From CAZJDM01 sp964544765 (GTDB lineage Bacteria > Bdellovibrionota_B > Oligoflexia > CAYFLR01), in contig CAZJDM010000125.1 in NCBI GenBank assembly GCA_964544765.1, positions 1 to 13,636 on the forward strand: a DNA stretch of 13,636 nucleotides. Direction: 5' to 3'. Each line of letters begins with the position of its first letter. Position 1 is the stretch's first letter. Positions 1 to 8,254 of the stretch are shown here, one piece after another. A model generated the notes under the pieces. It saw only the letters and a list, made by a program, of their open reading frames with translations, was not told the origin of the DNA and made no database searches. Both the position numbers and the translations under genes were made by a program.

Positions 1-1
1 C

Positions 2-3000
2 AAAAAATTGGTACACTTTTTTGTTAAAAATACTCAAGATTTGATCATACTAGTTAACGCTCAAACCCAACAAGCCAGAGTTACTAATTGGAAATCATCC
101 GCTAATTTGAATCAATGGTACCATTTAGCGTTTATTGGCGACGGTACTAATATCAAATTATATGTTGATGGAATCCAAAAAGGAAATATTGGCAGTCAGG
201 TAAGTTTTACACCAGGTCCTTTAGAGATTGGTAGACGTGATAGCACCTCTTCTATTTATCTTGACGGATATATAGATGAATTCCGTGTTTCCAAAGGTAT
301 CGCTCGTTGGACCGAAAACTTCACACCACCCACTAGACCATATTTTGACGCATCAACCGCTCCCACCGTTGCTTTAATCGATCCCGGTGTATCTTTTGGT
401 ACTGATTCCACACCAACGTTCAGGATCAGTAGAGTAGCGGATGGATATACGGTTGGATTATATAAATCACTGGGTACTGGATGTGATGTATTTTTAAAAT
501 ATGTAGTTGCCACTGGCCCAACTATAGATATTACTACTGAGGCGTTATCTGAAGGATTACACTCTATTTATGCTAAAGTGGAAAACAATGGTTCCAATAT
601 ACCATCTTACTGTTCAACAGAAGGTGCCAGCTATGCTTATGATACAGAACCATCTGGAATTGATTCAAATGTTGTTCTAATGATTCATGGTGATGAAAAT
701 GATCAAAATTTTGTAGATAGTTCTTATAAGCAACACAATATAACTGTTCCTAGTAATGATGCCAACCAGGTATCTCCAACAACTGCGGGTATTGAGTATC
801 CTGCTGGAAACCCCGCCTTTGGTAACGTAATGTATTTTGATGGGGATGGAGATTATTTGAGCATTCCAGATAGTAATGACTGGGATATTGTACTTGAAAA
901 TTTCACTTTGGACTTTTGGATAAAAACTAGTTCTACGCGAGGGGAAATACCAATCGGTAGAGATTCTATCACAGGAAATGTAACAAATGGATTTTGGTTT
1001 TTTGACATAAATAATGGAATTGCCAACAAAATATCATTCTACCAGTACCCAACTACCGTCATGGGGAATTATCCAGCACTAATAAGTACATCGGACATAA
1101 ATGATAATAATTGGCATCATGTTGCTGTTGCCAGATCAGGCACGTCGATTAAGATATTCATCGATGGTATTGTAGAGGATTCAGCAACGTACACCCAGGA
1201 CAACACTCTTCTGAACACTGATTTAAGCATAGGAAAATGGTTTTTTGACTGGACTTTCACTGGATATTTGGATGAAATCCGCATATCCAAAGGCGTCGCT
1301 CGTTGGACCGCAAACTTTACACCACCCATTAGACCATATTATGATATCCCAGCTGAACCAACCATTGCCTTGCAAGATCCTACATCATCACCAAGTAATG
1401 ATACCACACCTACTTTTAGAATTAGTGGAGTGAGAAATGGGTATACGGTTGGACTCTATCAATCAACCGGTAGTGGTTGTGATACTCAATTAAAACAATC
1501 TACCGCTAGTGGAACCACAATAGATATTACTACTGACCCATTAACTGATGGAACCTACTCAATGTATGCCATAGTAGAAAATAATGGTTCAAATTTATCA
1601 TCATCTTGCTCAACAAGCGGTGCAAACTATACCTTAGATTCCACTGCTCCTGATCCTCCTTCAGCATTAACTTTAACTGAACCAGCACCTAATAGTGGAC
1701 CTCCATATTCTGACTCTACACCATCAATCAATATAAGTGGTGTTGAAAATGGAGACTCAGTCAGACTATATTTTGATAGTAGTTGTTCTAATCTTGCCGC
1801 ATCTGGCACAGCAAGTGATACTACCATAAAACTGACCAGCAGTGAAATTTCTTCTTTTGGAACTCAAAGCTACTATGCGGACAGAACTGATCCTGCGGGA
1901 AACAAGTCAAGTTGTAGTGCTGCTTTTGAATACTTATATTATCCCTACTGTATACCAATCGATTCATACACCAAACTTTTAGTTCATTCCAACACAATTG
2001 ATGGAGGAACAAATTTTACTGATGTCTCTGCTTCATCTCATACACTAAACAGAAATGGAGGTATTCTACATTCCACTGATCAAAAGAAATTTGGAATATC
2101 AAGTATTGAATACATAGCTGCTAACTCTCAATATATCACCATACCTAATAGTGATGATTGGAATTTTGGGACAGGCGCTTTTACCATAGATTTTTGGACA
2201 AGATTGAAAACAGTCGATAACGTCGTAAAATTTGTCTCTACCAATTCGGGAAGTTCAAGTTATTACACACCAGGATGGTATATAAACTATCATCCAACAA
2301 ATGGGTTCAGATTTGATTCATACAATGGAGGGTGGCATACAGGAATCAGTGCAAGTCAATCAGCAATGCCTAATATTGACACTTGGCATCACATTGCAGT
2401 TACTCGTGATGGATCTGGGAATATGAGATTTTTTATCAACGGTTTTCAAGTTGGTACTACTGTAAATGATGCTTCAAATATTTTATCAGGCGCCCAATCT
2501 TTATTTTTAGGTGGAATGGATGGAACATACAGCAGCTCGATGGATGGATATATTGATGAAGTCAGAATCTCAAAAGGTATTGCTAGGTGGACCGCAGATT
2601 TTAATCCACCAACAAAACCTTACTGCAATAACCAACACGGCAATGACACCTACACGAAGTTATTAATTCACTCCGACTCTACAGATGGTTCTACAACCTT
2701 TAATGATTCGTCATCTGAGAACCATTCAATCACTCCACAAGGTGACGTACACCATAAGGCGGACCAAAAGAAATTTGGCGATACTTCAATCTACTTTGAC
2801 GGAACTGGGGATTATTTGAATATTGCAGATAGTGATGATTGGAGTTTTGGGTCAGACGATTTTACAATTGATTTTTGGATCAGAAGGGGATCTATGTCTG
2901 AATCTACTATGGTAATGGCTCATACTAACGGTGGATCACAGGGTCCTTTAAATATCTTTTGGAACATTCATGTTTCTGAATTAGAAATATATGGATCAAC

Positions 3001-6000
3001 CGATGGTTCTCAATTTAATTTTGGCAATGGTGATAGTTTTGGAGCCATAACCGAAAATACTTGGCATCATATTGCTGTTGTCAGAGATGGCAATACCCTT
3101 CGATTGTTTAAAGATGGTACACAACAAACAACCGTGGATGTAACAGGGAAAACTCCTATGAATGCTACCGGCGACTTTCAAATAGGAGCTAGAAATGAAG
3201 CACAATTCTTTATCGGATATTTAGATGAAATCCGTATTTCCAAGGGAATTGCCCGTTGGACCGAAAATTTTACGGTGCCCAATAGAGCTTATCTATATAC
3301 CCCAGACACTCCAACTATTGCTTTACTTGATCCTTCTAATTCTCCCTATGGTGATACTACACCTACCTTTAGAATTAGCGGAGTGGTAAATGGATATACC
3401 GTTGGTCTATATAAATCAACAGGTAGTGGCTGTGATGTGCCACTAAAATATGCAGTGGCTACCGGCCCAACTGTTGATATTACCACTGATGAACTAACTG
3501 AAGGAACCTACTCCATATATACTAAAGTAGCAAACAATGGTTCAAATTTCCCATCGTCTTGTTCAACTACTGGCTCTGACTACGTTATAGATCTTACTAC
3601 TCCTGATCTTTCTGCAGGGGCCGAAACCGTACTTTTGATCCATTCAGATGCGACTACAGGTAGTACAACATTTGCTGATTCAAGTTCAAATAATTTCACC
3701 GTAACTGCCCACGGAAGTGCGCAACACAATGAAACATACGCTCACGGAGAGTTTGGTAAATCAGCTATGGATTTTGATGGTGTAGATTCTTGCATCAAAG
3801 CAATGGATAGTGAAAGTGAATCTCTCTATATGGCAGGTAACCCATTCACCATTGATCTTTGGACACGATTTGAAGTTTTTGAGGAAACATGGTTTGTCGC
3901 TGGAATTGGTAATAGCACGGGTGATCGCGTTATTTTACATCTCTTTAATTCCGGCACGAATTTACGTTTTGTTCATCAATCTGGTGGATCAAATGTCGTT
4001 GAACTCAGTGCTGCCCATGGAATGTCTGCCGGAGAATGGCACCACATCGCTGTTGTTCGAGATAGTAGTAATAACTGGAACTTGTATCTTGATGGCATTT
4101 CAATTGCCAGTGGTACTGATACTTACGAGGTTAGTGAGTGGAAAAAATTATTTATTGGGTGTGGTGCAAATACATATACAGATACCGGTTTCAGCTACAT
4201 AAACGGTCAAATCGATGAACTCCGCGTTTCTACAACTGCTCGTTGGACCGCAAATTTTTCTGACTCGTTACCCAATTCTCAATATTATTCTGTTAATCTA
4301 TCTGTAAATGCCCCTGCGTCCTCTCCCAGCAATAACTCAACACCAACTATTCAAATAGAAGGTGTTCACTTAGGAGACACAGTTTACCTATACAGTGATA
4401 ATACATGTAGTAATCAGGTAGCTTCCGGTACTGCCAGTGATACTACTATCAATCTAACTTCTTCTCCTCTAGCTGACGGAGGAACATATAACTTTTATAT
4501 AAAGGTTCAAAATGCGATTGGAAATATTTCAAGTTGTGGGACAGCTACAGTAGAATATGTTTATAATACCAGTCAATATTTAACAATAAAAGACCATAAC
4601 ACCCTCAACAATGACCTAGTTTCCTATTGGAGCCTGGATGAATCCAGTAGTGGGATAGCTTACGATGAAAAAGGAGTTAATAATGGTGTTATTATGGGGG
4701 ACCCGACTACTGACGCACCTGTAATGAGCATTAACAGTAGCCTTCTCCTTGACGGAACTGGTGATTTTGTTGAACTGGCCGGTGATGGAGCTATAACTGA
4801 TCAAAATAACTTTTCTATATCGCTTTGGATAAAAAGAACAACTACCACAGAGATAGTTTCACCAAAAATGTTGGCCGTAATAGGAAACTATGATGGAACT
4901 GCAGTTACCGGATGGCAACTCAACATGGGCAGAACCGGACTCTTGGGAAATGGAGTGCTTGGGTTTTATGATTTATCATCTTGGAAATCCTCTGGTTTAA
5001 GTATATTAGACACTAATTGGCATCATGTCGTACTTGTTGTGCCTCCTACGGGCAATCGCTATATTTGGCTGGATGGGGTTCAAGGTAATGCTATAGCGGA
5101 AGCTGTCATTCCCGCTCCTAATAAGAAATTAAATTTGGGTTACAATCAAGGTGAACCACAGAATGCTCTAGATGGCAACGTTGATGAGGTTGGGTACTGG
5201 AACCGTGTTTTAACCGCAGACGAGATCTCAGATTTATACAACGATGGAAGAGGCAAGACATATGACTTGAAGCTTGATACTACCTCAATAGGAGGTATTG
5301 ACTCAAGTACCGTACTAATACTTCATGGAGATGGAAGTGGTCAAGATTTTATAGATAGCTCTCTAAGTCCACACACTGTGACCATCCCAAGTGGTCAAGT
5401 AACGCACATATCCCCAGCAACAGAAGGAATTGACTATCCCGCTGGAAATTCAGCCTTTGATAAGTTGATGTATTTTGACGGTAGTAGTTACTTAAAAGTA
5501 GATTCAACCAATGATGTAGATTTTTCTGAATCTAAAATATTTACTATTGATATGTGGATTCGATTACCAGAGCAGCCTTTAGAAATGGGAGTAATGGGCG
5601 CGATAAATCAATCAGGTTCTCGTAATGGTTGGGGAATAAATGTCTACTATGATGGGGTAAATAGAAAACTTCAATTTTTTGCATACTCAGCAAGTAATCA
5701 AGGCAGTTCCATATTTTCTAACGGATTGAGCGCCAATCAATGGTATCATTTTGCTGTAGTAGGAGATGGTACTAATGTAAAATTATATATAAATGGAATG
5801 ATGCGAGATACTACTGGTATTTCAAATCTAGCATCAAATACAACTCTAAGTATAGGTAAAACCTATTATGATACCAATTATTACTTTACTGGATACATTG
5901 ATGAGCTACGCATCTCCAAAGGCATAACACGTTGGACCGAAAACTTTTCGCCACCAAACAAGCCGTATTCTTCTGTTTGTACTGCCGAAGATTCTAATAC

Positions 6001-8188
6001 CGTTTTATTACTTCATTCCGACACAATAAATGGTGATACCAATTTTACTGATAGTTCTGTCAGTGGACATAGTATCACCCCTTATGGTGATACAAAACAC
6101 TCGACTGCGAATAAAAAATTTGGAAATACCTCTATATATTTCGATGGGGACGGAGATTACATGACTATTTCCGATAGTGAAGATTGGAACTTTGGTGGTG
6201 GGGACTTTACAATTGATTTTTGGGTTCATTTCACTGAACTAGGCTCTTCGCAGAAACTGATAAAGCAAAGAGTCGATAACGGCAATATGTGGGCTGTCTC
6301 ATGGGAACCTACTGACGGAATACGATTTTTTTCTTATAATTCAATGATAAAATCAGTTGACTTTAATACAGGGACCAACGGTTGGGCAATTAACACTTGG
6401 TACCATGTATCTGTTGTAAGGAATTCCAGCAGTTGGAAGATATATAGAAACGGAGAATTGTTAGGGTCAGCTACCAGTTCTGCTGCTATGGATAATTATA
6501 CAAGTGATGTTGAAATTGGTAGATGGTCCCAAGGCCAATATCCATTTACTGGATACATCGATGAAATCAGAATATCAAAAGGCATCGCAAGATGGACAAC
6601 TAATTTTACTCCTCCGAACTATCCTCACTGCGGCACTGATATCCTTGCTTGTAATTATGTTCCTGGAAATTCCTCTAACACCGTGTTATTGCTTCACTCT
6701 GACACAACCGACGCAAGCACCACTTTTACTGATAGTTCTGTCAGTGGACATAGTATCACCCCTTATGGTGATACAAAACACTCGACTGCGGATAAAAAAT
6801 TTGGAAATTCCTCTATTTATTTCGATGGGAACGGGAATTATTTGGATATCACGCACAGCGCTGACTGGGAGTTTGGTAGTGGAACCTTTACAATTGATTT
6901 TTGGATCAACCTTGATGGAGCATTAACAGAGAGTAATGTTTCTCTCATTAACCATGGAGGTTCTGGTCTATATACCGATGATGCCGATGGATGGATATTG
7001 TACTACTCTAATGTTGGTAACTTTACATTTTATTTGATGGATGCGGACCCTTACGTCTGGGGTAATAGTTTGGGAGCAAGTGGTACTCTTGTCTCCCATC
7101 AATGGCACCATGTGGCAGTTACTCGAGAGTCTGATAACAATGTGGCTATTTATTTGGATGGCACATTACTCGGTAGTAAAAAATTGATGGATCATGACAT
7201 TCCGACGGTCAATATGCCATTAAGATTTGGTCGCGCCCATCCGGGAGATGATACAGGTACTAATAAAGGCCAGCTGAAAGGTTATCTCGACGAAATCCGC
7301 ATATCAAAAGGTATCGTTAGATGGACCAGTAATTTCACCGCACCAACTAAACCATATTGTGATATTGGTATTGGTCCATCGGCTCCAACATCATGTCCTA
7401 CTGGTTTTATTCCGGTTGAAGGGAACTTTGAGTTAGGTGTAGATGGTTTTTGTGTTGCTAAATATGAAATGAAAGGAAGCTCTGGTAGTATTTCTTCCAC
7501 TGCAACCGGAACACCGTACGTTTCAATTAATGCAACCAGCGCTTTTTCTGAATGCTCCAGCATGAGCGAAACAGGTTTTGAATCGGGAAGTTTTGCTCTT
7601 ATAAGCAATCCCCAATGGATGACCATTGCTAGAGATATTGAACGAGTGGACTCCAACTGGTCAGGAGGTAGCGTAGGATCAGGCACCCTCGCCCGAGGCT
7701 GGAGTGCACATATATCTTACGGAGATAGTTGGACCAACACGGCAGCTGCCTCATCCACAGGAACAAGCTGTCTTTACAATAGTGCTGCTGATACCTGTGC
7801 TTCTAGTGGAGATCATATCTATAAAAGAACCCTTACTCTTAATAACTCTGAAGAGATTTGGGATTTTTCCGGCGATGTCTGGGAATGGGTAGATTGGGAT
7901 AGTGGTGATAGCTCTTTCACTAGTGGGCCAACTAGTTGCACCGATAGTAATTGGAATGAATTTAGCACCGACTGTATTACTCTGAGTACCAATGATTATA
8001 AACCGACCAGTGGATACACCTCTACCCAAGGTACAGGAAAGTGGGTGGGCGGTACTGGAGGCGCTGTGCGTCGCAGTGGCATGTGGAATAATGCATCAGA
8101 AGCCGGTATTTACACAATTGGTTTTGACAGACCCTCGTCAAACTCGAGTCCTTACATCGGATTTCGATGTGTTTGGATTCCTGACTAG
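2..8188 (+). CDS. Giant LamG/Ig-like repeat surface protein with SUMF1/FGE-like C-terminal domain (5' partial)
   Basis: The frame is open to the left edge (lysine codons precede the first possible TTG at 8, which falls inside a LamG domain), so the true start and any signal peptide lie outside. The visible part is about 2,728 residues and ends in TAG at 8186-8188. It contains nine LamG (concanavalin-A-like) modules. Eight end in a variant of DE(I/F/V/L)R(I/V)SKG(I/V)xRWTxNF, and most carry an internal W(H/Y)H(V/I/F)AVxRDG strand and an FDGxGDYL strand. Five Ig-like modules with conserved cysteine pairs are interspersed. The C-terminus (about 7388-8185) resembles a SUMF1/FGE domain. LamG and Ig-like modules usually bind carbohydrate or protein ligands, so an exported adhesin or glycan-binding role is inferred. 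Cysteine pairs fit export. No enzyme, sortase or autotransporter domain is seen. Frame and family are certain; function is not. Confidence 0.93.
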   Translation, partial: KKLVHFFVKNTQDLIILVNAQTQQARVTNWKSSANLNQWYHLAFIGDGTNIKLYVDGIQKGNIGSQVSFTPGPLEIGRRDSTSSIYLDGYIDEFRVSKGIARWTENFTPPTRPYFDASTAPTVALIDPGVSFGTDSTPTFRISRVADGYTVGLYKSLGTGCDVFLKYVVATGPTIDITTEALSEGLHSIYAKVENNGSNIPSYCSTEGASYAYDTEPSGIDSNVVLMIHGDENDQNFVDSSYKQHNITVPSNDANQVSPTTAGIEYPAGNPAFGNVMYFDGDGDYLSIPDSNDWDIVLENFTLDFWIKTSSTRGEIPIGRDSITGNVTNGFWFFDINNGIANKISFYQYPTTVMGNYPALISTSDINDNNWHHVAVARSGTSIKIFIDGIVEDSATYTQDNTLLNTDLSIGKWFFDWTFTGYLDEIRISKGVARWTANFTPPIRPYYDIPAEPTIALQDPTSSPSNDTTPTFRISGVRNGYTVGLYQSTGSGCDTQLKQSTASGTTIDITTDPLTDGTYSMYAIVENNGSNLSSSCSTSGANYTLDSTAPDPPSALTLTEPAPNSGPPYSDSTPSINISGVENGDSVRLYFDSSCSNLAASGTASDTTIKLTSSEISSFGTQSYYADRTDPAGNKSSCSAAFEYLYYPYCIPIDSYTKLLVHSNTIDGGTNFTDVSASSHTLNRNGGILHSTDQKKFGISSIEYIAANSQYITIPNSDDWNFGTGAFTIDFWTRLKTVDNVVKFVSTNSGSSSYYTPGWYINYHPTNGFRFDSYNGGWHTGISASQSAMPNIDTWHHIAVTRDGSGNMRFFINGFQVGTTVNDASNILSGAQSLFLGGMDGTYSSSMDGYIDEVRISKGIARWTADFNPPTKPYCNNQHGNDTYTKLLIHSDSTDGSTTFNDSSSENHSITPQGDVHHKADQKKFGDTSIYFDGTGDYLNIADSDDWSFGSDDFTIDFWIRRGSMSESTMVMAHTNGGSQGPLNIFWNIHVSELEIYGSTDGSQFNFGNGDSFGAITENTWHHIAVVRDGNTLRLFKDGTQQTTVDVTGKTPMNATGDFQIGARNEAQFFIGYLDEIRISKGIARWTENFTVPNRAYLYTPDTPTIALLDPSNSPYGDTTPTFRISGVVNGYTVGLYKSTGSGCDVPLKYAVATGPTVDITTDELTEGTYSIYTKVANNGSNFPSSCSTTGSDYVIDLTTPDLSAGAETVLLIHSDATTGSTTFADSSSNNFTVTAHGSAQHNETYAHGEFGKSAMDFDGVDSCIKAMDSESESLYMAGNPFTIDLWTRFEVFEETWFVAGIGNSTGDRVILHLFNSGTNLRFVHQSGGSNVVELSAAHGMSAGEWHHIAVVRDSSNNWNLYLDGISIASGTDTYEVSEWKKLFIGCGANTYTDTGFSYINGQIDELRVSTTARWTANFSDSLPNSQYYSVNLSVNAPASSPSNNSTPTIQIEGVHLGDTVYLYSDNTCSNQVASGTASDTTINLTSSPLADGGTYNFYIKVQNAIGNISSCGTATVEYVYNTSQYLTIKDHNTLNNDLVSYWSLDESSSGIAYDEKGVNNGVIMGDPTTDAPVMSINSSLLLDGTGDFVELAGDGAITDQNNFSISLWIKRTTTTEIVSPKMLAVIGNYDGTAVTGWQLNMGRTGLLGNGVLGFYDLSSWKSSGLSILDTNWHHVVLVVPPTGNRYIWLDGVQGNAIAEAVIPAPNKKLNLGYNQGEPQNALDGNVDEVGYWNRVLTADEISDLYNDGRGKTYDLKLDTTSIGGIDSSTVLILHGDGSGQDFIDSSLSPHTVTIPSGQVTHISPATEGIDYPAGNSAFDKLMYFDGSSYLKVDSTNDVDFSESKIFTIDMWIRLPEQPLEMGVMGAINQSGSRNGWGINVYYDGVNRKLQFFAYSASNQGSSIFSNGLSANQWYHFAVVGDGTNVKLYINGMMRDTTGISNLASNTTLSIGKTYYDTNYYFTGYIDELRISKGITRWTENFSPPNKPYSSVCTAEDSNTVLLLHSDTINGDTNFTDSSVSGHSITPYGDTKHSTANKKFGNTSIYFDGDGDYMTISDSEDWNFGGGDFTIDFWVHFTELGSSQKLIKQRVDNGNMWAVSWEPTDGIRFFSYNSMIKSVDFNTGTNGWAINTWYHVSVVRNSSSWKIYRNGELLGSATSSAAMDNYTSDVEIGRWSQGQYPFTGYIDEIRISKGIARWTTNFTPPNYPHCGTDILACNYVPGNSSNTVLLLHSDTTDASTTFTDSSVSGHSITPYGDTKHSTADKKFGNSSIYFDGNGNYLDITHSADWEFGSGTFTIDFWINLDGALTESNVSLINHGGSGLYTDDADGWILYYSNVGNFTFYLMDADPYVWGNSLGASGTLVSHQWHHVAVTRESDNNVAIYLDGTLLGSKKLMDHDIPTVNMPLRFGRAHPGDDTGTNKGQLKGYLDEIRISKGIVRWTSNFTAPTKPYCDIGIGPSAPTSCPTGFIPVEGNFELGVDGFCVAKYEMKGSSGSISSTATGTPYVSINATSAFSECSSMSETGFESGSFALISNPQWMTIARDIERVDSNWSGGSVGSGTLARGWSAHISYGDSWTNTAAASSTGTSCLYNSAADTCASSGDHIYKRTLTLNNSEEIWDFSGDVWEWVDWDSGDSSFTSGPTSCTDSNWNEFSTDCITLSTNDYKPTSGYTSTQGTGKWVGGTGGAVRRSGMWNNASEAGIYTIGFDRPSSNSSPYIGFRCVWIPD
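6043..6153 (+). repeat. Long near-identical DNA repeat, copy 1 (in LamG-H)
   Basis: Bases 6043-6109 are identical over 67 bp to 6724-6790. The match continues without gaps to 6153, with four substitutions (at 6110, 6128, 6136 and 6149). It encodes the start of a LamG module (TDSSVSGHSITPYGDTKHST). Other module pairs in the gene are far more diverged at the DNA level, so this is the mark of a recent duplication or gene conversion. Confidence 0.95.
6724..6834 (+). repeat. Long near-identical DNA repeat, copy 2 (in LamG-I)
   Basis: Second copy of the repeat, offset 681 bp from the first (227 codons, in frame). That offset equals one LamG module plus its linker, so unequal recombination between the copies would add or remove exactly one module without breaking the frame. 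Confidence 0.95.
7388..8185 (+). other. C-terminal SUMF1/FGE-like (C-type-lectin-fold) domain of the giant protein
   Basis: Family hallmarks appear in order: FCVAKYEM near 7448 (compare the family's F-x-x-D-K-Y-E-V-T), NPQWMTIARDIE near 7608, a WDFSGDVWEWVDWD core near 7859, a GGTGGAVRRSGMW segment near 8051, and the terminal GFRCV at 8159-8173. The domain is about 265 residues, close to a full family domain. I do not see the paired active-site cysteines that catalytic formylglycine-generating enzymes carry in their C-terminal part. The cysteines here are scattered (SEC, TSCLYNSAADTCAS, TSCTDS, DCIT, FRCV) and look structural. A binding rather than catalytic role is therefore inferred. Confidence 0.75.
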
Positions 8189-8219
8189 TAGTTACCAGAT
8201 ATAGTAGTTACTAGATATA
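8186..8219 (+). repeat. 16-bp tandem repeat starting at the giant gene's stop codon
   Basis: TAGTAGTTACCAGATA (8186-8201) is followed directly by TAGTAGTTACTAGATA (8202-8217) and then TA. The copies differ at one base, and the first copy begins with the TAG stop. The 66-bp gap to the convergent gene otherwise holds no convincing hairpin-plus-T-tract terminator. Confidence 0.8.
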
Positions 8220-8254
8220 ATGGTGGCAAAAAACTTACCAGTAGCGTTTTATTA

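Larger units (their letters stand above)
2..7364 (+). repeat. Array of nine LamG modules interspersed with five Ig-like modules
   Basis: Approximate module borders within the giant gene: LamG-A 2-345 (truncated), Ig-A 356-646, LamG-B 656-1342, Ig-B 1351-1645, Ig-C 1646-1950, LamG-C 1961-2629, LamG-D 2642-3300, Ig-D 3302-3600, LamG-E 3615-4275, Ig-E 4286-4570, LamG-F 4604-5260, LamG-G 5291-5970, LamG-H 5987-6630, LamG-I 6667-7364. LamG-C, D, E, H and I share an opening of the type LLxHSD...TxFxDSS...HxITxxG...KKFG. LamG-B and G share a different opening with YPAGNxAF. LamG-F is divergent. Ig-A, B and D share DTTPTFRISGV and NGYTVGLY; Ig-C and E share GTASDTTI and a GNxSSC ending. Borders were set by eye from these recurring motifs. 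Confidence 0.85.

Noticed and set aside
8..10. TTG at position 8 as the start of the giant gene
   Set aside because: The frame is open upstream to the window edge, and the TTG falls in the middle of a LamG domain. There is no ribosome binding site or signal peptide.
2..7364. The regular repeats as a CRISPR array or DNA satellite
   Set aside because: The repeats are protein modules of about 220-230 codons in one continuous reading frame, with diverged DNA and no short repeat-spacer pattern.
7282..7686. Minus-strand open frame of about 134 codons inside the giant gene, and similar overlapping frames elsewhere in 256-8204
   Set aside because: They run antisense or out of frame to a strongly supported coding region, have no ribosome binding sites, and their sequences are mirror products of the repeated LamG motifs.
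8189..8254. Rho-independent terminator between the two convergent genes
   Set aside because: The gap holds direct repeats (TTACCAG appears twice) but no stable inverted repeat followed by a T run on either strand.
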